Assembly: GCA_016458225.1 (NCBI GenBank)
Contig: JAEMGR010000012.1
Location: 124,001-188,000, forward strand
Direction of reading: 5' to 3'
DNA length: 64,000 nucleotides
Origin: Myxococcaceae bacterium JPH2
Lineage (GTDB): Bacteria > Myxococcota > Myxococcia > Myxococcales > Myxococcaceae
The position numbers and the translations under genes are program-made. Under the pieces are notes generated by a model. It was not told the DNA's origin, searched no databases, and worked only from the letters and a program-made list of their open reading frames with translations. This document shows positions 27,282 through 36,845 of the stretch, one piece after another. Each line of letters opens with the position of its first letter. Position 1 is the first letter of the stretch.

Positions 27282-28082
27282 TCAGGGCTCGCTGGGCTCC
27301 CGCCCCGCGTAGCGCAGGCCCTCGCGGACCTCGTCCTCCGTCAGCAGCCGGAAGCCGCCCTCGGGGATGTCTCGCAGCTCGATGCTCCCCACGGCCTCGC
27401 GGTGGAGCGCATGGGTGGGCAGCCCCACGGCGCCGAGCATCCGCTTCACCTGGTGGTGGCGGCCCTCGGTGATGCTGACCTCGACGGTGCGCGCGTCCCT
27501 CACGCGCACCTCGGCCGGTCGGGCGGGGCCGTCATCCAGCGGCATGCCCTGGCGCAAGGGCTCCACCTTCGCGTCGTCCGCGCCGCCATAGACGGTGGCC
27601 ACGTAGCGCTTGGGCAGGTGCGTGTCCGGCGAGGTGGCGTGGGCCACCAGTTTGTCATCGTTGGTGAAGAGCAGCAGCCCGGTGGTGTCCACGTCGAGCC
27701 GACCCACCGCGTGCCACGTGAAGCCCGTGAGTTCGTCCGGGAGCTGGGGCAGCAGCAGCTCGAAGACGGTGCCCACGCGGTGCTGCCTCGCGGTGGAGGA
27801 CAGCACGCCCGCGGGCTTGTGGAACGCGAGCACGTGCGTGGGCGCCTCGGTCGACACCAACTTGCCGTCCACGCGCAGCACGGCGCCCGGAGGCACGGGG
27901 GCCAGGTGCATGCGCACCACGCGGCCGTTGACGCTCACGCGGCCGGCCTGGATGGCGGCCTCGGCCTCCGCTTGGGGCAGGGCGCCTGCCCGCGCCAGCG
28001 CGCGCGACAGCCAGTCGGGCTTCTCCCGGCCCTCCCAACGGCTGACTCGAGGGGGCTTCGGCTTGTCGGGTTTGCGGGACAT
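27282..28082 (-). CDS. Pseudouridine synthase of the RsuA/RluB/E/F family
   Basis: The 266-residue product has an N-terminal S4 RNA-binding domain (LSRALARAGALPQAEAEAAI, QAGRVSVNGRVV) and a catalytic domain with the family motif GRLDVDTTGLLLFTNDD, whose first Asp is the catalytic residue, plus KRYVATVYGG and EGRHHQVKRMLGAVGLPTHA. It isomerises uridine to pseudouridine in rRNA; the site cannot be decided between the RluB, RluE, RluF and RsuA groups by eye. An ATG five codons earlier (28097) is an alternative start. The Arg-rich, Lys/Pro-rich N-terminus is normal for this family. Confidence 0.93.
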   Translation of the reverse strand: MSRKPDKPKPPRVSRWEGREKPDWLSRALARAGALPQAEAEAAIQAGRVSVNGRVVRMHLAPVPPGAVLRVDGKLVSTEAPTHVLAFHKPAGVLSSTARQHRVGTVFELLLPQLPDELTGFTWHAVGRLDVDTTGLLLFTNDDKLVAHATSPDTHLPKRYVATVYGGADDAKVEPLRQGMPLDDGPARPAEVRVRDARTVEVSITEGRHHQVKRMLGAVGLPTHALHREAVGSIELRDIPEGGFRLLTEDEVREGLRYAGREPSEP

Positions 28083-28145
28083 GGGGGGCGGCACCATACC
28101 CGCCCCGGTGGCCGGGCGTTGGACAATGACGCGTCCGACGTGCGC

Positions 28146-30116
28146 TCACGGCGACTCGGGGGCGGGCTCCTCCATGGCCTCCTGGTGGACAGGGGACACT
28201 CCCACGGTGGTTCCCTGCTTCTGGGCGCGGCGGGCCTGCTCGATGGAGACGATGGCGTGGATGAGCCCCACGTGGCTGAAGGCCTGCGGCATGTTGCCCA
28301 GCATCTCCTGGCGCTCCGGGTCGATCTCCTCGGACAAGAGCCCCAGGTCATTGACGTAGGACAGCACCTGGCCGAGCCGCTCCTCGGCCCGCTCCACCTC
28401 GCCGCTCAGCGCGAAGCAGCTCGTGAGCCACAGCGTGCAGAACACGAAGGTGCCTTCTCCGCCCGGCAGTCCGTCCTTGCGGTCCAGGTAGCGGTACACA
28501 TGGCCGTCGCGGGTCAGCTCCGCGTCAATGCGCTCCACCGTGGCGCGCACGCGGCGGTCGTCCGGTGGCAGGAAGCCCGTCAGCAGCACCTGCAGCGCCG
28601 AGGCGTCCAGCGCCGTGCTGCCGAAGGCCTGCACGAAGGCGCCCGTCTTGGGGTCCACGCCGCGCGTCTCGATGGCCTGGCGCAGCTCGTCTCGGGCGCG
28701 CCCCCAGCCTGTCAGGTCCGCGGGAATCTCCGGCACGCGCTCGAAGAGCTGGATGGCGCGATCCAACGCCATCCACGCCATCAACTTGGAGAACACGAAG
28801 TGCTGCCGGCCGCCGCGCGTCTCCCAGATGCCGTCGTCCGGCTCCTTCCAGCGGCGCGCCGCGGTGTCGGCCACCTGCCGGATGAACTCCATCCAGTAGC
28901 GGCTGATGGGGTTGGCCTGCTGGACCGAGTACGTGAGGCCCAGGCGCTTCACGAGGAAGAACATCAGCCCGATGAGTTCCCCGTAGGTGTCCATCTGGAA
29001 CTGGTCGAACGCGCCGTTGCCCGTGCGCACGGGCTTGCTGCCTCGGTAGCCATCCAGGAACCCGAGGTTCGTCTCCTGGAGCAGCCGCTCGCCGTTGATG
29101 CCGTAGAGAATCTGGAGTTCGTCGGTGCGGCCCGCGGTGGTGCGCAGGAGGAACCGCGCGAAGTCTCGGGCCTCGTCCTCGTAGCCGAACGCGCCGAGCG
29201 CCCACAGCAGGGCCGACGAGTCGCGCAGCCAGCTGAAGCGATAGTCCCAGTTGCGCACGCCCCCGATTTCCTCGGGGAGAGACGTGGTGCCCGCGGCGAT
29301 GACGGCGCCTGTCTCCGCGTACGTCAGGCCCTTGAGCACCAACAGGCTGCGCACCACCACGTCCCGGTGCGCTCCCTCGTACGTGCAGCGCCCCGCCCAC
29401 GAGCGCCAGAAGTCGGCGGTCCGCTCCACCCGCGTGCGCAGGTCATCGGCCTCCAGCCGCTCGGCCTTCATGTCCTGGGGATGTCTCCAGGTGAGCGCCA
29501 CCTCGCGCGTGTCGCCCGCCTTGAGCACCGCGCGCGAGTCCGCGCCGCCCTTCGCGTCCGACACGAGCGGGCCCAGGTTGCTCTGCAGCAACAGGGAGTC
29601 CGCGCCACCGAAGATGACCGCGAGGTCATCCGCCAGCCGATGGAGGAACGGCGTGGTGCGACCGAAGTCGAAGCGGGGCGAGAACGTCAACGCCACGTCC
29701 ACCTCGCCCTGCTCGCAGCGCACCAGGCGGATCAGCAGGTGTCGAGGATTCGAGATGACGAACTTCCCGGGCTGGCGCTCGTCCTCCCAGCACGGCAGGC
29801 AGTCCGTCACGGTCAGCACGCCGGTGTCGGTGACGAAGCGCGTCTCCAGGATGTTCGTGTCCGGCAGGTAGCGGCGGGAGACGCGAGCCTCGCCCACGGG
29901 CGCGATGCGGAAGAAGCCTCCCTGCTCGCGGTCGAGCATGCAGGCGAAGACGGGGCTGGCGTCGAACCGGTGGAAGCACATCCACTCCCACGTTCCGTCC
30001 CGAGCCACCAGCCCGAGCGAGTGGCAATCGCTCACGAAGGCATAGTCGGAGATGGGGGGGTAGTCGTTCCCCACCGGTCGCGTGAACTTCGTCTTCTCGG
30101 AGGTCATGCGCGACAT
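28146..30116 (-). CDS. Glycoside hydrolase family 15 (glucoamylase/trehalase-like)
   Basis: The 656-residue product has the GH15 plan: an N-terminal beta-sandwich (YPPISDYAFVSDCHSLGLVA, FDASPVFACMLDREQGGFFR) and an (alpha/alpha)6 barrel with GGVRNWDYRFSWLRDSSALL, GNGAFDQFQMDTYGEL and the late CTLWLTSCFALSGEVERAEE. Similar bacterial enzymes hydrolyse trehalose, glucodextran or short alpha-glucans. It has no signal peptide, so it probably acts in the cytoplasm on storage trehalose or glycogen-derived glucan (inference). The start is uncertain by a few codons (ATG 30116 or 30107); neither has a strong Shine-Dalgarno. The frame continues to 30377 but overlaps trmJ. Confidence 0.9.
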   Translation of the reverse strand: MSRMTSEKTKFTRPVGNDYPPISDYAFVSDCHSLGLVARDGTWEWMCFHRFDASPVFACMLDREQGGFFRIAPVGEARVSRRYLPDTNILETRFVTDTGVLTVTDCLPCWEDERQPGKFVISNPRHLLIRLVRCEQGEVDVALTFSPRFDFGRTTPFLHRLADDLAVIFGGADSLLLQSNLGPLVSDAKGGADSRAVLKAGDTREVALTWRHPQDMKAERLEADDLRTRVERTADFWRSWAGRCTYEGAHRDVVVRSLLVLKGLTYAETGAVIAAGTTSLPEEIGGVRNWDYRFSWLRDSSALLWALGAFGYEDEARDFARFLLRTTAGRTDELQILYGINGERLLQETNLGFLDGYRGSKPVRTGNGAFDQFQMDTYGELIGLMFFLVKRLGLTYSVQQANPISRYWMEFIRQVADTAARRWKEPDDGIWETRGGRQHFVFSKLMAWMALDRAIQLFERVPEIPADLTGWGRARDELRQAIETRGVDPKTGAFVQAFGSTALDASALQVLLTGFLPPDDRRVRATVERIDAELTRDGHVYRYLDRKDGLPGGEGTFVFCTLWLTSCFALSGEVERAEERLGQVLSYVNDLGLLSEEIDPERQEMLGNMPQAFSHVGLIHAIVSIEQARRAQKQGTTVGVSPVHQEAMEEPAPESP

Positions 30117-30216
30117 GCTGCGCACGCAAGGACGCGACGAGCGCCCGGGCCGCTCGGGCTGGCTGGCTTCCAGGACGCCGCGAGGAGGATCGCTCGCCGG
30201 GCTCCTGTCGTGGCCG

Positions 30217-30969
30217 TCAGTCCTCTCGCGCGTCTGTCTCCTCGGCGGTCGGAGAGGGCAGGCGCTTGCGCACGGTGTGCAGCGCGGACAGCCACAAGCG
30301 GGCCTCCTGGCGCGTGAGTCGCGAGCGGCGCAGCGGCGCGAACAGGTCGCGCACGGCGGTGCGGCCTGGATGCGCATCGACGAGGAACCCGCCGGACGTC
30401 AGCAGGGTCTCCAGGGTCTCCTCCACGCGCGCCAGCTCCGCGTCCGTGGCCGCGACGGGCAGGGGACCCGGCGGAGGCGCGGACCGCTCCAGCACGGCCA
30501 TCCGGACCTCGTAGGCGTACAGGAGCACGGCCTGCGCCAGGTTGATGGACGGCTGCTCGGGTGCGGTGGGCACGGCGGACAGGTCATGACAGCGCTCGAC
30601 CTCCGCGTTGGTCAGGCCGCTGCGCTCATCTCCGAAGACGAGCGCCACGGGGCCCTGCGCCGCGCGGGCGACCAGCTCCTCGCCCACCGCGCGAGGCGAC
30701 ATCCGCCGCTTGCCCTCCACCTTGCGAGAGCTGGTGCCCACCACCCAGACGCAATCGGAGACAGCCGCCTCCAGCGAATCTGGGCGCTTCACGCCCTCCA
30801 GCAAGTCCTCCGCGTGGACCGCGAGGCGCCGCGCAGGAGCGAGGTCCTCGGCCTCGGGCGTCACCCAGGCCCAGTCCGCCAGGCCGCAGTTCTTCAGCGC
30901 GCGGGCGGCGGCACCGAGGTTCTCCGCGTTGCGCGGGCGCATCAGGACGAATCGGATGGGAAGCACCAT
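30217..30969 (-). CDS. trmJ: TrmJ/TrmH-family SPOUT RNA methyltransferase
   Basis: The 250-residue product shows the knotted SPOUT methyltransferase: RFVLMRPRNAENLGAAARAL at the N-terminus (motif 1 Asn/Arg), VALVFGDERSGLTNAEVERC (motif 2) and PSINLAQAVLLYAYEVRM (motif 3). This is the TrmJ arrangement; TrmJ methylates the 2'-O of the wobble nucleotide at position 32 of tRNAs. A C-terminal helical extension (ARVEETLETLLTSGGFLVDA) matches TrmJ better than LasT or TrmH. It starts at ATG 30969, is in the same direction as the GH15 gene and 100 bp upstream of it. Confidence 0.9.
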   Translation of the reverse strand: MVLPIRFVLMRPRNAENLGAAARALKNCGLADWAWVTPEAEDLAPARRLAVHAEDLLEGVKRPDSLEAAVSDCVWVVGTSSRKVEGKRRMSPRAVGEELVARAAQGPVALVFGDERSGLTNAEVERCHDLSAVPTAPEQPSINLAQAVLLYAYEVRMAVLERSAPPPGPLPVAATDAELARVEETLETLLTSGGFLVDAHPGRTAVRDLFAPLRRSRLTRQEARLWLSALHTVRKRLPSPTAEETDARED

Positions 30970-31201
30970 ACGGCGCGCACCTTATCGCCACCCTCCGGAA
31001 GAGGACGCGCCCGAGTGAGCCCTGTCCGCAAGGGGCCGCTGCGCCGAGTACACCGCAGGGCTTGCTCGCCGCCTCGCCCACCGGACCCGGGCAGCCGGTC
31101 ATCCCCGGAGTGGAGGGCGTCCGGGCGAGCGGCGGAGCGCGGCGGCCTCGCGATGCCAGGCGCGAGGGGGCCGCCCTACTTTTGAGGCGACGGGGGACAG
31201 A

Positions 31202-31225
31202 CCTCCTCCGTGTTCACGGAGGGAG
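31202..31225 (+). promoter_or_regulatory. Hairpin covering the Shine-Dalgarno of the next gene
   Basis: CCTCCG (31205-31210) pairs with CGGAGG (31217-31222) around a 6-nt loop, and the flanking bases allow a longer stem with one bulge. The right arm contains the GGAGG that lies 8 bp before the ATG at 31231, so the stem would hide the ribosome binding site. Confidence 0.45.
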
Positions 31226-31230
31226 GCGCG

Positions 31231-31701
31231 ATGGAGACGTGGAACCAGATGTCATCGGATGCCGTGCGGACCCACACGCCGACGCAGGTGAACCGGCGCA
31301 TCGACGCGCACGTGGAGGCCTGCGTCCGCTCCATGGCGGAGCGCGGCGACCGCGTCGCGATGAGCCAGTACCTCGCGAAGCTGGAGCGGGAGTGGGACCT
31401 CAACCGCGCCGTGTCCGTGGGGGCATCGGCGCTGGCGGTGCTGGGCCTGATGATGGGCCGCCAGGACGGCGGCCGGTGGCGCGTGCTCAGCGGCGTCGCC
31501 GCGGGGCTCCTCCTTCAGCACGGGCTCTTGGGCTTCGGGCCGCTCGCCGGGGTGATGCGCGCGCTCGGGGTGCGCACGCGCCGGGAGATCGACCTGGAGA
31601 AGTTCGCCCTCAAGGCGCTGCGCGGCGACTTCGAGCGCATCCCCAGCGACGGGGGGCCGCTGGCTCGCGCCAACGCCGCCCTCGTCGCCGCTCAGTCCTG
31701 A
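31231..31701 (+). CDS. Small membrane protein, DUF2892-like
   Basis: The 156-residue product starts at ATG 31231 after a strong GGAGG. It has a helical N-terminal part (VNRRIDAHVEACVRSMAERG, YLAKLEREWDLNRAVSVGAS) and two hydrophobic stretches (ALAVLGLMMGRQDGGRWRVL SGVAAGLLLQHGLLGF), which fits the DUF2892/YgaP-like membrane module often found with sulfur or heavy-metal genes. The remaining C-terminus is basic. The role is unknown. It ends 7 bp before the stop of the convergent fusion-protein gene. Confidence 0.7.
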   Translation: METWNQMSSDAVRTHTPTQVNRRIDAHVEACVRSMAERGDRVAMSQYLAKLEREWDLNRAVSVGASALAVLGLMMGRQDGGRWRVLSGVAAGLLLQHGLLGFGPLAGVMRALGVRTRREIDLEKFALKALRGDFERIPSDGGPLARANAALVAAQS

Positions 31702-31708
31702 GCCTGCT

Positions 31709-34700
31709 TCAGGGCACCCCAGGCGTGAGGTATCCGCCCCCCAGCGCGGGCAGGGACGCTCGGTTGACAGGGGGCGCCTGCCGTCCCGTGTCTCGCTGAT
31801 CGAAGAAGCCGTTGAGCCCCGCGATGCCGAGCGAGAAGTTCGTCACCCAGCCGGGGTCGGGCTTGCCCGCCGCGGCGTTGATGTCGAACGGCCGCGCGAA
31901 GTGCAGGCGCAGCAGCAAGGGCCCCAGGGACACGTTGAAGCCGACCACGGCATTGAGGACGCGGTGGTCCCACAGGTCCTTCGCGCCGTCGCCCACGCCG
32001 CCGGTGTCCATCGCCACGATGGCCTCCAGGTCGCTGAGGAACGCGACGCGGATGATGTCGTTGAGGGGCAGCTGCATCTCGACCGTGGAGTAGACGAAGT
32101 GCCGGCCGAGCAGCCACCGCTCGTCACCGAAGTTCACGCCGCGCAGGGTGTCGAAGCTGGAGAGGTAGTACGAGCGCGCGTACCGCCCGCCCAGCGTCGT
32201 GCCCGTGCCCAGGCGCGCGAAGATGTTCGTCCGCCCGTAGATAGGGAAGTAGCGCTCCGCGTCGAGCCGCACGTTGCTGTACGCCTCGTCGTTGAAGGGC
32301 TGCACGCCCACCGTGGCCTCCATCAACACGCTGCTGCCGGACAGCGGCCCTGTGGCGTAGTGGTACTTGATGCTGTCGTACCCCAGGCGCCCGCTCAGTT
32401 CGGTCTGGAAGCGGATGGCCTGGTTCTTCGCCCGCCACTCGCCGAGCAGCGCCTGGTTCGCCTCGTTGCGCTCGGGGAATGCCAGGTAGAACTCGACGGG
32501 GTCATCCAGGAAGTACTTCGTGCCGCCCAGACTCAGGTCGCCCTGGAGGTACAGGAAGGTACTGAGCGGATAGCGGTAGCTGCCCAACACGCCGAAGTAG
32601 CGCTCGGCGGACGTGAAGAAGAGGTCCTTGTTCACGTCCTTGAACGTCTGATCCACGCGGAAGCGGAGCGATTGGAAGAGACCGCCGCCCCACGTCGCGC
32701 GCTTCTCGTCGTTCACGTAGAGCAGCAGGCCGTCCGTCAGCTCGAACGAGCCGTACACCGCCAGGGTGAGGATCATCTGGTGGTTGCGCAGTCGGTCCGT
32801 GGCGGAGGCGAAGACCTGTCCCACGAAGCCGCCACCGCCTGCTCCGGCGAAGCCGAAGATGGGCCCGAACTCCAGGTTCTGCCGGGCGAACGGCCGATAC
32901 TGCTGCGCGTCCGTCAGGGGACGGATCGCCAGCGGACCGGGAGGCTCGGCGGGCGGCTCCTTCTCTTCCTCCAGCGCCAGCATGCGCGGCGGGCGCAGCA
33001 GGGACGGGCGTCGCTCGCCGGACAGGTGGAACAACATCCAGAGGGAGCCCTCGGGGCCGGGGCCTGGTTCGAACACGCCGGTGGTCAGGTCGGTGCGACG
33101 CACCAGCCGTCCATCGGGCAGTCGCTCATGCAGGTCCGAGCTGCTGTGCGTGTACGCGACGAAGAAGATGCGCCCGTCCGGAAGCGCGACGGGATCCGCC
33201 TCGTCGCGGTCCTCGGAGGTGAGGCGCTCGGCGGGGCCCGGCGCGTCGGGCTTGATGCGGAACAGGTTGTACTTGCGATGCGACGTGGCGTCCGACGTGT
33301 AGATGATGCCGGTGGGACCCCAGGTGAGCTGCCGCTCCGCGAACACGTCGTCCGTGAGCTTGCGCGGCGCCGCCTTGTCACCCGCGGCCAGGTCCACCAT
33401 GTAGACATCGCGCAGGCCCTTGTCGTCGATGCCGATGAACGCCAGGTAGCGCTCGTCCGGTGAGAACGCGGGCGAGTACACGGCGACGATGCCTTGCTTG
33501 TCGATGCGGACCGCGCGCCGACCGCCGGTCTCCAGCTTCACCGCGAGGCTCGGGTCGCGATCGATGCCAGTCCGGATCGCCGAGCGTCGGACGAGCACAT
33601 CCGTGGCGTGTTTCTCCGCGGAGTGACCGTAGTCCTGCACGTAGAGCACGTCGCGCCCTGTCACCTCCGCGACGAACGCGAGTTTGTCTTTGCCCACCGC
33701 GAAGTTTCGGCCGGAGACCGGATGCAGCGATTCGATGCCGGGTTGGCCGTCCGCGGCCACCTGGACCGTCTTCTCGGGCATGCGCGGATCCAACAGGTAC
33801 AGGCGGCTCTCTCCCGTCTCCGGGATGATGGTGCGCACGGCCAGCACGTACCCATCCGGGCCGCTCGCCATCGCGGTGACGATGCCGGGCAGGTCGGAGA
33901 GTGAGTCGAGCGCGGGCGCGGACTGCTCCGAGCCCAGGTACGTCTTGAACGCGCGCCGCTTCAGCCAGTTCTCGAAGCGCGCCGCCAGCCGCTTCGGATC
34001 ATCTCCCGTCAGCCGCTCCAGCAGCTCCTCGAACTTGAGCGACGGCGAGTCGCGCGAGCCGCCCACCAGCCGCGGCGACTCCTCCAGGATGCGCTGCGAG
34101 ATCCCGTCGCCGTACTCGTCCTCGAGGAAGGCGACGCGGGTCTGGCCCACCTTGTAGATCCACAGGTAGCCGTAGGGCCCGGGCGAGAAGAAGTCGAGGA
34201 ACGCATAGCCCTTCATCAGGTCCGGGTTGACCAGCAGGTCGCGCACCAGCATCTCGGTCTCGGGGTCCAGGCCGCGCTTGGCGTAGAACTCGGCGAGCCC
34301 TTCGATGAACCACAGGGGCATGTTGCTCAGCGGATCCCCGAAGACCTTGGCCTGCTCGGCCACGGTGCGGACCTTCTGGATGGTGAACTGGTGGGTCAGC
34401 TCGTGGCTGCTGATCTCCTCGAAGAGGCGATGGTCCCCCAGGTACGGCAGGGTCAGCTTGAGGTCCTCGGTGCTGGTGACACCCAGCGTTCCCTCGGACA
34501 CGGGGAACACGTTGGTCTGAAGGAACTCGGCGTAGCTGTTGTAGAGGATGTACGGGAACGTCTGGGTGGGGACGTACTTGAAGCGCCCCACGAGGTAGCG
34601 GTATGCCTCCTCGATGACGGGCACGGCGCGCTCGGCGACCTCGCGCTCGCGCTCGTAGAAGTAGAAGCGCACGCCGCCGGTCTTCGCGCCCAGCGTCTTC

Positions 34701-35209
34701 GCGTAGGTGTAGTTGAAGCCTCCGTCCGAGTCGCCCAGCAGCAGCGGGCCGCTCACCACCGAGGTCCCTCCGTCACCTCCCGCCTGCGCCAGGACGCCAC
34801 CATCGGCGTTGGGCACGCCGCCATCCGGGCCCGCGTTGGCCGCGGCGATCTCCTGGGGCAGCGGGCCCGCGTCGGACGTGTCGACGGGGATGTTCGCGCT
34901 GGGGATGGGCTTGCTGTCCGCTGGCGGCGCGATCGGCGGGGTGGCGTCGCTCGACTTCGTCGCGATGGGGGCCGCGGCTTTGCTCGCATCCTGGGGGGCC
35001 CCAGGCTGATCATGCGCGGTGTGCTCCGGGGGCTTGGCGAGTCCCTCCGCGTCCGGGCCCACGAGGATGTCCACGTGGCGCCAGGCGAGATCGAACGTGT
35101 TGACGGGGGTCTTGCCCGCCTGACGGGGGATGACGAACACCTGGGCGGCGGCCACCCCCGGAAGGAGGAGGGCCAGCAGCAAGGCGGTCAGGCTGGAACG
35201 GGGGTTCAC
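31709..35209 (-). CDS. Gluzincin protease / beta-propeller / outer-membrane barrel fusion protein
   Basis: The 1166-residue product starts at GTG 35209 behind GAGGTG and has a signal peptide (LTALLLALLLPGVAAAQV). After a Pro/Ala/Asp-rich linker (60-165) comes a metalloprotease module: SSHELTHQFTI with zinc ligands His269 and His273, and FIEGLAEFYAKRG with Glu307 as third ligand (peptidase-MA type). A TolB/WD40-like propeller follows (about 440-760; AVYSPAFSPDERYLAFIGID, TWGPTGIIYTSDATSHRKYN). The last 350 residues are a surface-antigen barrel (FGFAGAGGGGFVGQVFASAT, FDTLRGVNFGDERW, LRLHFARPFDINAAAG). It is probably anchored in the outer membrane with the protease facing the periplasm; orientation and substrate are inferred or unknown. 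Confidence 0.85.
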   Translation of the reverse strand: MNPRSSLTALLLALLLPGVAAAQVFVIPRQAGKTPVNTFDLAWRHVDILVGPDAEGLAKPPEHTAHDQPGAPQDASKAAAPIATKSSDATPPIAPPADSKPIPSANIPVDTSDAGPLPQEIAAANAGPDGGVPNADGGVLAQAGGDGGTSVVSGPLLLGDSDGGFNYTYAKTLGAKTGGVRFYFYEREREVAERAVPVIEEAYRYLVGRFKYVPTQTFPYILYNSYAEFLQTNVFPVSEGTLGVTSTEDLKLTLPYLGDHRLFEEISSHELTHQFTIQKVRTVAEQAKVFGDPLSNMPLWFIEGLAEFYAKRGLDPETEMLVRDLLVNPDLMKGYAFLDFFSPGPYGYLWIYKVGQTRVAFLEDEYGDGISQRILEESPRLVGGSRDSPSLKFEELLERLTGDDPKRLAARFENWLKRRAFKTYLGSEQSAPALDSLSDLPGIVTAMASGPDGYVLAVRTIIPETGESRLYLLDPRMPEKTVQVAADGQPGIESLHPVSGRNFAVGKDKLAFVAEVTGRDVLYVQDYGHSAEKHATDVLVRRSAIRTGIDRDPSLAVKLETGGRRAVRIDKQGIVAVYSPAFSPDERYLAFIGIDDKGLRDVYMVDLAAGDKAAPRKLTDDVFAERQLTWGPTGIIYTSDATSHRKYNLFRIKPDAPGPAERLTSEDRDEADPVALPDGRIFFVAYTHSSSDLHERLPDGRLVRRTDLTTGVFEPGPGPEGSLWMLFHLSGERRPSLLRPPRMLALEEEKEPPAEPPGPLAIRPLTDAQQYRPFARQNLEFGPIFGFAGAGGGGFVGQVFASATDRLRNHQMILTLAVYGSFELTDGLLLYVNDEKRATWGGGLFQSLRFRVDQTFKDVNKDLFFTSAERYFGVLGSYRYPLSTFLYLQGDLSLGGTKYFLDDPVEFYLAFPERNEANQALLGEWRAKNQAIRFQTELSGRLGYDSIKYHYATGPLSGSSVLMEATVGVQPFNDEAYSNVRLDAERYFPIYGRTNIFARLGTGTTLGGRYARSYYLSSFDTLRGVNFGDERWLLGRHFVYSTVEMQLPLNDIIRVAFLSDLEAIVAMDTGGVGDGAKDLWDHRVLNAVVGFNVSLGPLLLRLHFARPFDINAAAGKPDPGWVTNFSLGIAGLNGFFDQRDTGRQAPPVNRASLPALGGGYLTPGVP

Positions 35210-35391
35210 GAAGGCACCTCTGGGGTAGAGGAGACAGGCGTATCGACGGCTTGGGAGAAGGCTCGCTCGCCTCCTCGGAACGTACAAGCGGCTCGATTGT
35301 TTCTTTGCGTTACGGTGTACGTCCAGCGGGCCGGCTTGCTCGGCTTGACGGGACTTTCGTTGGGTCGGCCCGCCCGGTATGGATGGGGGTC

Positions 35392-36834
35392 ATGAAGAAC
35401 AGCCTTCTTGCATTGACTGGCACCGTGGCGCTCGTCGTGGGTTGCGGCAAGGACTCCACCCCCCAAACGAAGGCCGAGTGTCAGCTTGACGCCATCGACC
35501 TGTCGGCCTGTGACCGTTCCAGCCTCGCGTCTCTGCAGAGCGAGGGCATCTGGAACATGAACCTCACGTTCGAGGACGGGCTCATCGCGCCCGCGACCCT
35601 GCGCTATTCGCCGGGGGCGCCGTTGATCATCGGACTGGCGGTCTCCAGCAAGCAGGTCACTCCGGACACGGTGTTCCTCACCAGTGAGCTGGCGGCGACG
35701 GATGGGACGCCGCTGACGTACGCCTTCGCGGGCTGCCGCGCGACGAGCCCGACCCATATGTCCGGCATCATGCGCGTGTGCCGTGATGGCGCCCTGACGC
35801 GCCGTGGCACCTTCGAGGCCACGCGCGTCGTGCGCAAGGCGGGCGAGTCCGTGGGCTCCGGGGTGGACCTGGTCTCCGAGACGGCGCTGCCCCACGGCGC
35901 GGCGTCGAGTGTCTTCGTCTCCGGCAACTACGCCTACGTGACGGCGCGCGAGGAAGGCCTCTTCATCTACAACGTGTCCGACCCGGCGCATCCGGTGCAA
36001 GTGGCCGAGCAGAAGATCTCCGGCGAGACCTGGAACGACGCGGTGGCGACGGGCACCACGCTCTACGTGGGCACCAATGGCAAGGGGATCCGGATCTGCG
36101 ACGTGGCGGACCCCACGAAGCCGCGCTGCGACAAGTCGCTCCTGGCCGACAAGTCGGTCGCGGTCGAGTCGATGGTGCTGGACGGCAACCTGCTGTACTC
36201 GGCGTCGCCCACGCCGAACGCGGACGTCATCATCCACGACGTGAGCACGCCCGCGTCGCCGGTGCTGGTGGCGCGGTACACGGTGGAGGGCAGCCAGCCG
36301 CTGGTGGGTGACCGGCCGCTGAGCCTCGCGGTGGTGAACAAGAAGCTCTACGTGAGCCATTGGACGTTCGGGCTCACGGTCTCGGATGTGACCACGCCGA
36401 AGACGCCGAAGCTGGTGGGGCGCTTCGCGGGCCCGGCGACGAACTCGCTGGCGGTGGGCGCGATTGGCGACCGCATGGTGGCCTTCCAGGGCTCGGATGC
36501 GTGGGGCGGCACGGTGCTGTCGCTGGACGTGACGACGCCGACCTCCATCGCGCAGGTCTCGCAGTTCGCGTCGCGCCCGGAGGTCTCGGTGAGCGGGATG
36601 GCGATGTCGGGCACGACGCTGTACGTCGCCAACTTCCAGGATGGTCTGCGCGTCTATGACGTCGCGGCCCCGGGGGCGCCCAAGCTGACCGGTTACTTCA
36701 ACACGTGGGAAGAGAACGAGAAGCGCGGGGCGGCGTACTACGAGGGACTGGCTGCCGTCCGCGTGGCGCCGGACGGGCTCGTGTACGGCGTGGACACGGC
36801 TCGCGGCATGCTCGTGTTTCGCAAGGCGCAGTAA
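35392..36834 (+). CDS. LVIVD-repeat beta-propeller lipoprotein
   Basis: The 480-residue product starts at ATG 35392 behind GGATGGGGG and opens with a lipoprotein signal (LTGTVALVVGCGKD, lipid Cys18). A disulfide-prone N-terminal domain (TKAECQLDAIDLSACDRSSL) is followed, from about residue 170, by five or more propeller blades of the LVIVD type: YAYVTAREEGLFIYNVSDPA, TLYVGTNGKGIRICDVADPT, LYVSHWTFGLTVSDVTTPKT, TLYVANFQDGLRVYDVAAPG. Such lipoproteins are surface or periplasmic binding scaffolds in myxobacteria. Transcription is divergent from the fusion-protein gene across a 182-bp gap that would hold both promoters; none is clear by eye. Confidence 0.85.
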   Translation: MKNSLLALTGTVALVVGCGKDSTPQTKAECQLDAIDLSACDRSSLASLQSEGIWNMNLTFEDGLIAPATLRYSPGAPLIIGLAVSSKQVTPDTVFLTSELAATDGTPLTYAFAGCRATSPTHMSGIMRVCRDGALTRRGTFEATRVVRKAGESVGSGVDLVSETALPHGAASSVFVSGNYAYVTAREEGLFIYNVSDPAHPVQVAEQKISGETWNDAVATGTTLYVGTNGKGIRICDVADPTKPRCDKSLLADKSVAVESMVLDGNLLYSASPTPNADVIIHDVSTPASPVLVARYTVEGSQPLVGDRPLSLAVVNKKLYVSHWTFGLTVSDVTTPKTPKLVGRFAGPATNSLAVGAIGDRMVAFQGSDAWGGTVLSLDVTTPTSIAQVSQFASRPEVSVSGMAMSGTTLYVANFQDGLRVYDVAAPGAPKLTGYFNTWEENEKRGAAYYEGLAAVRVAPDGLVYGVDTARGMLVFRKAQ

Positions 36835-36845
36835 TCGCGGGCGCT

